Shown: positions 33,965 to 44,199, counted from the stretch's first letter. The stretch is DNA of 64,000 bases from Silene latifolia (GCF_048544455.1 NC_133532.1:87003156-87067155); one strand, 5' to 3'. A program made the numbers and translations. Notes: generated from the letters alone by a model not told the origin.

Positions 33965-36759
33965 ATGTCTAGAAGGTTACAAAGAGATTTGTTACCTTTT
34001 GACCGTGAAATCGAAAGAACCTTGACGAATAATAGGAGACTTGTTAGGAGGAATTTGGGAGGTGTTGGTGAAGTTGTTCAACCCACTAGTGAGTTTGTCA
34101 ATCCTTTCGCAATAGAAGGAGAAGAGAACCCATTAAACAATACCACACAAAATCCACCTACAATGCCTAAATTTTCGTCACACTCTATACCCACCGAGGA
34201 GGATCTACCAAATGGTACTCCTACCCCACAACATCTTACCGGAAACTTTATTGCCAAGTCCGCCTTCATTCAACTAGTTGAGAGGAGCCAATTCGGGGGA
34301 ATGCCTAGTGAGGACCCTCATTCTCATATGGAAACATTTTGTGATTATTGTGAAGCTATCTCTCAAACGGGCGTGACTCAAGACCAAATAAGATGGGTCT
34401 TATTTCCTTTTTCGTTAATCGGCACCGCAAAGCAATGGTTGAAGGGCCTTGATAAGGCCACCCTTGGAATAGATTCTTGGAAGAAGCTAGCTCTAGCTTT
34501 CTACAAAAAATTCTACCCACCGGAAAAGACAAATATGCTAAGAGCTCAAATTACGGGTTTTAAGCAAAGGGATGAAGAGTCTTTGTATGAAGCTTGGGAG
34601 CGGTTCAAAGGTATTTGTCGCTCATGTCCTCACCATGGACTTAGCGAATGGTTTTTAGTGCAACAATTTTGGAATGGTTTATATGAAGATTCAAGGAACA
34701 TTCTCAATATGGGATCAAATGGAATGTTCACCGAAGTTGATGACAATCAAACATGGAACAAGATTGAGGAAATGGCGGTCCATAATTCACAATATAGTAG
34801 GCCTCGCAAGGCTACTAGAGGAGGAAAGTATGAAGTGGACACCGTTACTCAATTGGGTGCTCAACTTAGTGCTCACATTGACACAATCAACTTGAAGTTT
34901 GAACAAGCTATGGCTAGACTTGAGGAAAGCTCAAAATCATCAAAGCATCATGTCAATGCCATGACGGCATCCTCATCAATCCCAAGCGGGATATGTGAGA
35001 ATTGTGGAACCTTGGGTCATGACTCAAGTGAGTGTAGGGGAACAACCGAGCAAGTCAATGCTTTCCAAGCTTACAAAAGTGGTACCCCTTATTCAAATTT
35101 TTACAATGAAAACACCAAGTTCCATCCAAATCTCTCATACAAAAGCCAAAATGTCCAAAACCCTCAAACTACATACACTCCACCACCCATGAGAAATCAA
35201 AATCAAAGACCCTTTTTCAATCAAAACCAAGGCTACCAAAATCAAAATCCATACAATCACCACAATGACCAAAGTTTTGATGTCCAAAAAGCGGTCATTC
35301 AAATGCAAAAAAATCAACAAGAATTTTTCACCCAAATGCAAAAGGATAGCCAAGCAAAGGACACCACCATCAACAACATTCTAGCTCACACCAAGATGTT
35401 GGAAACACAATTGACCCAACTAGCATCTTCAAACTCACAAAGACAAAAGGGGCAATTACCACCTCAAAGTAACCCCCTAGACATGAAACGGTTAGTGCCA
35501 TTCACTTGAGAAGTGGTACAAGATATGAAGCACCGAAGAAGCAAGTTGAGGATGAAGTTGTGAGAGCTAGTGAGAATGAAGTTGTGGTGCAAGGTCCCAA
35601 GGAAGGGGAATCATCAAAAGAAGAAAGTTCAAAGAAAAATGAAGACAAAGCCAAAGAAAAGGAGCCCATTGTGATTAGACTTCCTTTTCCAAGTCGTCAA
35701 GCCAAGCCTAAATTTGATGATCAACTTGGAAAGTTCATGGAAATTGTGAAGAACTTAGAAGTCTCAATTCCTTTCACGGAATTAATCAATCACGTTCCGG
35801 CCTATGCAAAGTACATGAAAGATATCCTCACAAAGAAGAAGTCGATCCGGAAACTTGAGACTATCGCCTTCACTAAGGTGAGTAGTGCAATTCTTCAAGG
35901 GAGTTCACCTCCAAAATTAAAGGATCCGGGAAGCTTCTCAATACCGTGTACCATTGGCGACACAACGATCAACAAAGCCTTATGTGATCTAGGGGCTAGT
36001 GTGAGTGTCATGCCGTACTCGGTAAGTAAAAGGTTAGGAATGGGAGAGCTTAAATGTACCAATATCACTCTTCAAATGGCCGATAGATCGACGAAGACAC
36101 CATTAGGGATATGGGAAGATGTCCCCGTGCGAATTGGGAAGTTTTTTATCCCGGTGGACTTTGTCATTGTTGATATGGAGGAAGATTCCAACATTCCAAT
36201 CATCTTAGGAAGACCTTTCCTACACACCGCGGGTGCGGTGATTGATGTGAAACATGGAGAGCTCACTCTAGAAGTGGGAGATGAAAGCATAACTTTTAAT
36301 CTTGACAAGACCATGAGAGCTCCTCGTTTGCATGAGCCATGTTTCATGATTGATCATTATAGCCGAAAAGATGAGAAGAAGAAATCGAAACTCCAATGGA
36401 GGAAGAAAGTTGAAGATGCTCCATTCAAAGAGCAAGTGAATTGTGACAAGGAGAGCTTGCAAAGCTCATCAAAATCAACCAAGGAAGAAGATGATGGCCT
36501 CATTGGCCAAGAGAAGAAATTGGGAGAGTTGTCTCCATCCAAGCAAGAGATTTTCAATGATCAACTCAATGAAGTTTGTGGTCTTTGGGACGACGAATTT
36601 GAAGGGATCTTTAATCCCTACATTGGGCATGCCATCGATCATGATCAACAACAAGGGCCACGGTCTATTGAGGACCTCTACCACAACAATGAACAAGCTT
36701 TTAATTACTTCTTCGAGGTGTTGAGCAACATCAACAACACCTTGAACATGCCCCCTTGA
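33965..36759 (+). pseudogene. gag-protease polyprotein, Athila-like copy B, one frameshift
   Basis: ATG at 33965 (MSRRLQRDLLPFD) starts a gag frame that ends at 35509. The protease frame continues from about 35490 to TGA at 36757-36759. Copy A shows the two are one frame, and a one-base deletion near 35477 in this copy splits them. Domains are as in copy A: capsid-like gag (about 34380-34760), CCHC knuckle CENCGTLGHDSSEC (about 34993-35035), Gln/Asn-rich linker, aspartic protease DLGAS (about 35985) and ILGRPFLHTAG. Apart from the deletion the frame is clean, so it was lost recently or is bypassed by frameshifting. Gag would assemble the particle; no polymerase is encoded. Confidence 0.88.
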
Positions 36760-37080
36760 CATCTCATCATGAATGAGAGTTTGGTGATGTCCTCCCTAAA
36801 CCACCACTTGTAAATATTTCTAACTCCCTAACTTACATTTAATTTTTGTATTGCATTTTTGTCATTTTTGGATTTATTTACTTTGATCAAAATAATTGTC
36901 ATGAAAAGAGAGAAGTGAGGGAGGGACTAATGATTTTAACTGATGTGTAGTGCTTTACCTTAGTGTGGGGATGGCAATTGCCTAGGCTATTCATGCCTTA
37001 GTAGTGCCCCCGCAATGAAGAACACAAGATTTGAAAGAAAGAAAGAAAGAATGATAAGGGAATGCGTTGGTGCACGGATG
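36760..37080 (+). other. Spacer after gag-protease with a polypurine-like tract
   Basis: No gene. TAGTGTGGGGATGGCAATTG at 36961-36980 is nearly repeated after ORF2 at 39817 and resembles the polypurine tract near 41345. Confidence 0.6.
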
Positions 37081-37468
37081 GAATCAATCCGTGTACACAA
37101 GGACCAATCCGAGCGGATTTCTAAGAATCCGCCCGTCTGCAGAGATCCGAGCGTCGTCGATGAGAAGACGCCCGTCTTGGGCTGAGCTGAAAACCGCAAA
37201 TTCTTGATCGTTGAAGAATCCGAGCGGATTTACGAAAGACGCCCGTCTCACGTAATCCGTCCGTCTTGTGGACAATCCGCCCGTCTTGCGGTGAAGAAGA
37301 AAAACAAAGAAAAATCTCTGGACAAGAATCCGTCCGTCCTGCAAGAAATCCGCCCGTCTCATCCAAAAAGAATCCGAGCGGATTCCCCAATCCGCCCGTC
37401 TCTAGGCGGGATTTTTGAAAATTTGAAGCTGAAGAATCCGAGCGGATTGCGCCTAATCCGCACGGATT
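37081..37468 (+). repeat. Internal dyad-motif array upstream of ORF2 (copy B)
   Basis: At least fourteen sites in 388 bases, alternating AATCCGAGCGGATT, ATCCGCCCGTCT, GACGCCCGTCT, ATCCGTCCGTCC and AATCCGCACGGATT, with spacers of 5 to about 45 bases. The motif is that of the LTR arrays, but order and spacers differ, so this is not a simple LTR duplicate. Confidence 0.82.
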
Positions 37469-37496
37469 GCCCCTACGTCCTAAAATGGTCGAGTTC

Positions 37497-37504
37497 TTTA
37501 AATA
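37497..37504 (+). promoter_or_regulatory. Candidate internal TATA box for ORF2 (copy B)
   Basis: TTTAAATA, 28 bases after the dyad array and 300 bases before the ORF2 ATG, followed by CCCACCCC and a CA/CT-rich leader typical of a plant 5' UTR. The LTR boxes have the same TAAATACCC context. Confidence 0.5.
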
Positions 37505-37803
37505 CCCACCCCACCTTCATTCATTCATTCATTCACTCATAAACACTACCCATAACATCAAAACCCTCATCCTCTCCATCTCAAAAACAAAAACCCTCAA
37601 CAAAACTCACCAAAATCAAATCAAACCATCTTTCAAATAGCGAATCAATCACTCCATCTTCATTAACAATCAAAACCAAGAACAAAATCTTCACCTTTGA
37701 ATTGATTTTTGTTCTCATAAAGGCAAAGCCTTTCACCTTCAAAATCGATTTGGGCATTCTACAAATTGAAGATTTTTGATCTTTTTCTTGGTTAGCTCAT
37801 CAA

Positions 37804-39408
37804 ATGGCAAGAACAAAGGGAGCAACAAAAGCAAAAGCAAAGGCACCAAAGACTACAACTCTCTCTCAAAGGCAAAAAGCTCTACAAATGAAGAAAGCTT
37901 TGGCAATGGTGGTATCAACACCAAGCTTGGAAGTGCAACCACCTCAACAAATTTCTATGGAAGCATCACCCTCTACTCCGGTAATTAATCAACTCTTGCA
38001 TTATCCGGAGGTAACATTCATTTCCGATTCCCATAGAAATACATTTGTCAAGTTTGCTATGAAACAAATTCAATCCACCAAATTCATATGCCAAGATGCT
38101 TTAGAGAAGTTGGGTGTTCTTGAACAAACAAGAGTCTTTTTCAATGCCATGGGTTTAAAGAAATTGTTTGAAATGAAGGAAGTAACATACCCCTCCCTTG
38201 TCTTGGAATTCTTAAGTTCTTTAAAAGTGACAAAAGTTGAGAATAGGGAAAATATTGAGTTTCGTCTAGCTAACACTAGTAGACGCATTACCTTTCCGGA
38301 ATTGGGTGAAATTTTGGGTCTTAGCGATGAACATAAATTTTATAAGCAATATGGGAAGTATGATCCCGAGCCTCTTTGGGAGGCAATCTCCGTGAAGAAA
38401 TTTGAAGATTTTAAAGCTTGTCGTGCTCTTTTGGTCCATCATCCCGGGGCAAGAATATGGCACAAAGTTGTGGGAAATACCATAATTGCTAGGAAAGACA
38501 CCAATCATTTCACGGGACTCGATTTTATTCTCCTTGAATCAACTTTGAATATTGGAAGAATTCACACCAAGCCTTACAATTCTTTGAGGCTATTGGTTGA
38601 TAGATGGCTCCATGTAGATAGTGGGAAGAAGGGTCAAACCGTAATTGTTAATGGCGGCCTTGTCACGGTCCTAGCCAAGCACTTTGATCCTAATTTCAAT
38701 AAGGATAACAAGTACAAGGCTAAGGATGGTGGCCATCTTATTTATATGTCCACCTTGATTAACAAGTTTAAGTGGGTTGCTCACAATCCCCTTGATACCA
38801 AGTATGGGTGGCTTACAAGTGAGGCTCGATCATTCACTTTACCCGCAAAGATTTGCCGTCTTAGTGTCCACCGGACCAACTATTTACTTCCCCTATCCAA
38901 GGAAGCCGAGTACATCATTCAACAACAAAAGGGTGATCATGAAACTCCCTCCTCTTCCATTGTTATACCACCTTACCCCTATGATTATGAAGAGTTCAAA
39001 CCGCAAGGAGTTGAAATTGGAAAAGATTATGTCACTCTTCTAATGCAAGCCATGCACAAGCAAGCTTATGAAGATCGGAAGAATGCATACTTGGCTCAAT
39101 ATCCTCCCCTCCTACATCTAGCTAGGCAAGGACTCCTTGATCCATCTTGTCCTTTGCCTAGTTGGGCGGATAGAGAAGCCTTATTTCCGGGTGCATCAAG
39201 GGACATGGTGGAAGGCAATGAGGTTGTTGGAAATGATGAGGAATTTGATGATAATATTGAGGAAGAAGCAAGTGGAAATGAAGAAAGAGATGGTGAAGAT
39301 GGTGAAGATAGTGATGAGGAAAGCAAAGAAGAAAGTGCCAAGGAAAGTGGCAATGTGACCACTTCTCATGAGGGAAGTGGTGATGATAATAGCATGATGG
39401 AAGACTAG
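37804..39408 (+). CDS. ORF2 of Athila-like element, ATHILA ORF-1 / plant transposon protein family
   Basis: An intact 534-aa frame. Residues 1-35 are Lys/Ala-rich (ARTKGATKAKAKAPK) and could be a nuclear signal or RNA-binding tail. Residues about 70-400 match the pattern of ATHILA ORF-1 and 'putative plant transposon protein' families: VFFNAMGLKKLFEMKEVTYP, LVLEFLSSL, EFRLANTSRRITFPELGEIL, PLWEAISV, HHPGARIWHKVVGNTI, GGLVTVLAKHF. The last 75 residues are highly acidic (EEFDD, DGEDGEDSDEESKEES). No catalytic motif, zinc finger, signal peptide or membrane segment is seen. Copy C has a decayed homologue in the same place. The ATG is the first after the candidate internal TATA. Function is unknown; survival of this frame while gag-protease is shifted is notable. 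Confidence 0.85.
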   Translation: MARTKGATKAKAKAPKTTTLSQRQKALQMKKALAMVVSTPSLEVQPPQQISMEASPSTPVINQLLHYPEVTFISDSHRNTFVKFAMKQIQSTKFICQDALEKLGVLEQTRVFFNAMGLKKLFEMKEVTYPSLVLEFLSSLKVTKVENRENIEFRLANTSRRITFPELGEILGLSDEHKFYKQYGKYDPEPLWEAISVKKFEDFKACRALLVHHPGARIWHKVVGNTIIARKDTNHFTGLDFILLESTLNIGRIHTKPYNSLRLLVDRWLHVDSGKKGQTVIVNGGLVTVLAKHFDPNFNKDNKYKAKDGGHLIYMSTLINKFKWVAHNPLDTKYGWLTSEARSFTLPAKICRLSVHRTNYLLPLSKEAEYIIQQQKGDHETPSSSIVIPPYPYDYEEFKPQGVEIGKDYVTLLMQAMHKQAYEDRKNAYLAQYPPLLHLARQGLLDPSCPLPSWADREALFPGASRDMVEGNEVVGNDEEFDDNIEEEASGNEERDGEDGEDSDEESKEESAKESGNVTTSHEGSGDDNSMMED

Positions 39409-41340
39409 CCTTGGAGATTCCTACTCTCCCACGGTTTGTCTATATCTCTTTGTATTTTATTTCATTTTGATCATTGTTGGTTTAGTCCTAGCAACATCAA
39501 AGGACTCACACCTCGGTTCCTTTGAGGTGTTCTTTATTGTTCCCACTTTTTGAAAATCCAAAATGACAATCTAGTTTCATGCATAGCATAGCATGTGCAT
39601 GAACTCCCCCATGCTTTGACATTAGCAATAGTGTCTTACTTGGTTTGGGGAAGTTAATGCATACGCAACGGGAGGTAATTTAAATTATCCTCTCCGTCAT
39701 AACAAAAATCATGCATCATGTAGTATAGTTTAGTGTAGAATTGCATTTAGTATAGAAATCATGCATCATTCTTGCATAATTTCCATCATTTTGGCCATTG
39801 AGGACAATGCCCATATTAGTGTGGGGATGGGAATTCTAACACTTAACTTTTATTCAAAAACCATAAAAATTGAAAAAATTTCAAAAATCATAAAAATTTA
39901 AAAATTGAAAAACCAAAAACAAGTTCATTTCCCTTGTATATATTGTTTTGTATATATTGTGTTTGTTTTATCCTTGTTCACTTTGATTGACTACGCCACA
40001 TCCGAGACATGAGGATATTGAAGACCGCATGGTATGATCTTTCCAATCTCCTTTTTCCTCTTTATGTTAATGACTATGTGGCTTTATTTTGATTGATGCG
40101 GTAAAAACAATGTGAACTTAGGATTGCATTTAGTTTATTTGGCATGTTAGTTGGTAGAATCATTTGCATTAGGATGTATAAATGTTAGTTGCATCATGGC
40201 ATGTAGTTGCATGTTAGAAAAATTTTGCGAAACCGTCTATTTGGGAAGCTTGACAAGTGTATATAGGCCCTAGTAGATGCTTTTTCTTCTTAAGACTTTG
40301 CTTGTTAGAATACTTGTAAAACACCCTAGGACGTGTCATGCTAGTATCCTTTGACCCATGGTTTAAGGCCTAGTCAAGAGTACCTTGTGGTGTGATAACT
40401 CATTGGCTATCGTTTATTCCAAGGTGACCCTTGAAACCATGCATACTTCTATCATTCATCCATGTTCTACCATATTTTTGTCATCAAAGGGAATGGGCAC
40501 AAAAAGAAATCAATTTGAGTTCAAAGAAATGAAAAATGAAAGAAAGTTTGCAAAAATGCATCAAATGAAAAGAGGAGCAAAAATAGAACTCCTAAAAGCT
40601 TCAAATACAAGGCACCCTCGTTACTAATTGGGGTGACTTTGAAAATGTTCAAAAGAAATGCAAAAAGTTGTCAAGTATTGAAATGCCAAAAATCAAAAAG
40701 AAATGGCAAAGAAAGTGTTCTCAAATGTCAAATGCCACAAGAAATTGGGGGGGAAAAACAAAAACAAAGCAAACTCCCAAAATGAAACTCAAATATCTAT
40801 CGATCCCTTTATCCATCGTATCCATTTTTGTGCATGGTAGAGAGGGGACGACCCTTCTTCTTGTCTAGGCAAGAGGGGGAATTCCGCGATCCTCCAGTGT
40901 TTCTAACACCATAGGGAGTCTACTCTTGACAAAAGCATTTAACGATTTAGGACAAAGGTACCCTAGCTTGACACATTTTGGAGGTGATTTATTGGTATCC
41001 TTCTAGGCTTAGTAGTTTGAACAAATTGCATCTATGAAGGATTGTGTACCCTTGAATTGCTTCCCTTGTAGATAATTTCCGCCACTTAGATGAGGAAAGT
41101 GGCTATTCTTTTTGTAGATGCATCCATTATGTGTTTTTGTGTGCTTAATGTTTGGATGTGTCGCCATTTTGGCAAGACCCACCTTGCCTTGCAAGAAGGC
41201 ATCCTACCTCATGGTTGTCTTGTTGTGAGTTGAAGGGGCGGAGTGAGACCCGCTAATTGTCTCATATCGGCTATTATTATTAGGTTAGGTTAGTATTGGT
41301 CCTAGTCTTTGTCACCTCTTTACTCGGGACGAGCAAAGGT
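39409..41340 (+). other. Conserved 3' non-coding region of copy B
   Basis: About 1.9 kb with no real gene. Many blocks are nearly the same as the matching region of copy C (52190-54239), for example GTACCTTGTGGTGTGATAAC, GGACGACCCTTCTTCTT and GGGGGAATTCCGCGATCCT. TAGTGTGGGGATGGGAATT lies at 39817-39835. A small hairpin (GTGTT, TCT, AACAC) is at 40897-40909. Confidence 0.7.
41318..41338 (+). promoter_or_regulatory. Hairpin next to the polypurine tract (copy B)
   Basis: CTTTACTCG, loop GGA, CGAGCAAAG: nine pairs with one mismatch. Copy C has the same hairpin with a perfect stem at the matching place. Confidence 0.6.
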
Positions 41341-41356
41341 TCGGTTTGGGGATATT
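41339..41356 (+). promoter_or_regulatory. Polypurine tract of copy B
   Basis: GTTCGGTTTGGGGATATT runs up to the 3' LTR. Copy C has GGTTTGGGGATGTT at the same place. Confidence 0.75.
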
Positions 41357-43117
41357 TGATGCGACCATAATTGGCGCATATTTAGCCCCCGAATTACCAT
41401 TGTTTCTATGCTTTTTAGTGCCTATTTGGGTCATTTCTTATCTTTAGTTCTTTGTTTTGCATATTCTTTGAGATTTTGATCCCTTGGTAGGAAAGGAGTA
41501 AGAATCTTGCATTTTCATGGCAAAACAAGGCTAAATTGATCATATTCAATGACCAAGCATCAAGGAGAGACAAGACTAGAAGGCCTTTGTACATAGCATA
41601 GTAGAAGAGCATTGTTGAGAAAAGGATCCTTGAGTCCCCAAGGAAATCCCCAAGGAATTCATGAAGAAAAGGGAAGAAAAAGAAGAAGGAAAGCTGCTGA
41701 ACTACAATCCGAACGGATTGTAGAGAATCCGTCCGTCCTCCCCAATCCGAGCGTCCCCGCAAAGGAATCCGCTCGGATTCCCGTCGCCGATCCGAGCGTC
41801 TTGTTCCTTGATCCGCTCGGATTGTCCATCCCAGATCCGGCCGTCCCGACTCCCGGCCCGCACGGATCACAAAGACAAAGACAGCCACAGCTTCGTTCTT
41901 CAAGCTACGAAATGGAGAAGCCCTTCTCTCGGATAATCCCGGAGGCTCCTTGCTCAACTTAAAAGTGTAATTACTAGTTTAGCCCTTAGTTAACCCTAAT
42001 GCATCCTCCCTAATTTTCACTATAAATACCCCATTAGTCTAATTAGAGGAGCATGTTCTTCTTATCAATAATTAGAGTAGTTAATATCAATCAAATCTCT
42101 CTTCAATATTGTAATCAAATATTAATCAAGTTTTAATCCAAGTTTTAGTTCTTTAATCTCTCTCTAGTTCTTACTTTATTTTGGGTAATTGAAGATTATT
42201 TGGGTTATTATTGGGAGATTGACAACCTCTCAATCTAGGATTCAAGTACTTCTATTATTCTTGCTTTATTATTGGAATCATTAGTAGGTATAATCTCTTA
42301 ATCCCTTTTTAATTATTGCTAATTACTTTCATTTATTCATCATGTTTCATTATGTTAGTATGATTGACAACCTTTCTAGCATGATCAATATGATAATGAG
42401 TGAGTAGTCTCTTAGCTAGGGTTTAATGGGTGATTAGGGAAACCAACATGGGGAATGATTCATGCTTAAATTAATATGCTTTCATATCTTATTTGCTTGC
42501 TTGTTTTGATCTTAATACATGCACATGTTATATTTGATGAAATGCTAAGCCTATGAATCCTTGCATTTACTATCATCTTCTATCCTTTCAACTTAACTTG
42601 TAAGACATAACCCAACTCGAGTCTTGTTAGACCATGCATGTGTTAAGTAGGGAAGATTAAGTCGACTTGTAGGTGTTGTACAATCCAAGAGATTCGGCTC
42701 CGGACCCAAACTTTCCTAGGATTGTAAGATATAACCCAACTCAATCCATCACAACAATAATTGCTTGCTTATAATTTGAGAACATGTTTGTATGATCATA
42801 TCCCATGATTCCCCTATGAACCCATGACACCCTAGTGCTTTTAATCAATTGTTTACACCCTTATTTTATTTACCTTGTTAGTTTATTTTCATTGCTATTT
42901 TAGTTTAGTAACCTTCTACATCAACCCAATTTGTGACACCCCTAGACACCACTAGTTACAATAGAATCTTCATTTCAATACCCGTCCCTTGGGATCCGAC
43001 CTTTACTTGCCTCTTTACTAATTGTAGAGTTGTTTGTGAAGTATAAATTGTGTTTTGTATCGACCATTGACCAACGACCACATATGCTTAATTGTGAACA
43101 CCAAATGGCTCCGATCA
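41357..43117 (+). repeat. 3' LTR of Athila-like copy B
   Basis: 1761 bp, TGATGCGACC to CCGATCA. It differs from the 5' LTR by a handful of changes, several of them in the dyad array (for example CGTCCCCGC for CGTCCCGC). TATA box at 42021-42028. No gene. Confidence 0.9.
41706..41868 (+). repeat. Dyad-motif array in 3' LTR of copy B
   Basis: The same eight sites as the 5' LTR, with small differences; the fifth site here is ATCCGAGCGTC, a better dyad than the 5' version. Confidence 0.8.
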
Positions 43118-44127
43118 AAAACATGAACACAGTTAGAACATAAACACAAATGACCATATAGTAAGAACGAAAACCTATAATGAACGAAGCCTTACCAGAC
43201 GACATCTGGAATTCGGCAGCTAGGGGTTCTTGCTGACTGGAGAAGGTACCAACTTCATTCTCTTCTTCTCTCTCTTCTTCCTCCTCTTGCTCTCTTTCAC
43301 CAATGTCAAGAGGTTCAAAGGCAGATGCACCAATAGGGGAAGAAAGTACACCATGGTAAGAACGAGTTGCAACAGGAAGAGTAAATAAACAGCTAATCAC
43401 GTTGTGATATCTTGAGGGAACTGGCTACTTCAAACCTGCAGCAGTACACCAGTAAGAACATTAAGGTAAAAGAAAAACAACAAACACCCAGAAACTAAAG
43501 TTACCTTTAGAGTCCCCTCACTTGTCAAATAGCTACTCGGGGGTGGGGGGTAAGAGAGTCAATCTTAAAAAAGATGAAGTTCATATTCTAGCCTTCATCC
43601 CTCACTTTGGGAGAAAAGATCACACCAGGGTTGCTTGCGTCGCAGGACCTCAAGGGGATAAGCCCGGCCACAAAGGGCTTGAAAGTATAGAGCAAGGCGA
43701 GGTCACCCAGACCAATCCCCAGAGCCTGATCCTCAGCGAGGATGCAGAGCGAAACCAGAACGCGCCATGCATGAGGCGCAAGTTGGCAGATCGCCAACCT
43801 GTAGTGACGCAAGATCCTTTTCACCAGAGGAGGGAAGGGAAAAGACAAACTCTGGGTAAAAGGGTACTCGTACAGGCATACCCAACTGGGATTATGGGCA
43901 TCCGGCGCCTCCCCAGACTGAGGAATGTGAATCTCGACCTCGTGCCCAAGGCTAAACCTCTATTTCACCTCCTTGAGGGGGGTGTCAGCAAAGCTGAAAT
44001 CGCACAGATAGTGATCTACGAGGATCTCAGAGCATCGGAAGGGAGAGAGCAGCAGCAGCAGATGGACCCCCATGGGGAGAAGGAGGAGGAACGGTACGAT
44101 GGATAGACTTTTTGACCATGATTGCGA
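43118..44127 (-). pseudogene. Tat 1 antisense ORF, N-terminal part
   Basis: Read from ATG at 44127-44125 (MVKKSIHRTVPPPSP). An early frame runs about 30 codons, then a shift near 44040 leads to a long frame: DHYLCDFSFADTPLKEV, HIPQSGEAPDAHNPSWVC, LSFPFPPLVKRILRHYRLAI and QLAPHAWRVLVSLCILAED. The pattern resembles the N-terminal 'putative gypsy type transposon' domain (PF04195-like). Further on comes an acidic run (EREQEEEEEREEENEVG) near 43240-43310 with a GT-AG-like border. Copy B interrupts the ORF at 43117; the rest is at 32069-31054. Stops are at about 43986 and 43587. Function unknown. Confidence 0.7.
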
Positions 44128-44191
44128 AGTTTAAAGGCGAAAAATTAAGAGAGAGAATAGAAAGTGAGGAGTTTACCTGGTGGATAGGGAG

Positions 44192-44199
44192 ATTTTATA
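44192..44199 (-). promoter_or_regulatory. Candidate TATA box for Tat 1 antisense ORF
   Basis: TATAAAAT on the minus strand, 65 bases before the ATG at 44127, a plain plant promoter distance. Confidence 0.5.

Larger units (their letters stand above)
32070..43117 (+). mobile_element. Athila-like non-autonomous LTR retrotransposon copy B, complete
   Basis: An 11.05-kb element: LTR (1755 bp), tRNA-Asp primer site, gag-protease, a dyad array with a second TATA-like box, intact ORF2, a 1.9-kb conserved non-coding region, polypurine tract and LTR (1761 bp). There is no RT, RNase H or integrase in any frame. ACAT is found on both sides (32066-32069 and 43121-43124), with three extra A bases at the right junction. 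LTRs differ by few bases, so it is fairly young. It sits in the antisense ORF of Tat 1. Confidence 0.9.

Noticed and set aside
37081-37468. CRISPR array
   Set aside because: Repeats are 10 to 14 bases, variable and palindromic, with irregular short spacers, in a plant retrotransposon.
38070-39362. Several minus-strand ORFs over ORF2 of copy B
   Set aside because: They are shadows of the intact plus-strand frame, with serine- and leucine-rich text from its acidic tail.
43522-44106. A 194-codon plus-strand ORF
   Set aside because: It is the reverse of the antisense ORF of Tat 1, whose minus-strand frame has a recognisable domain.
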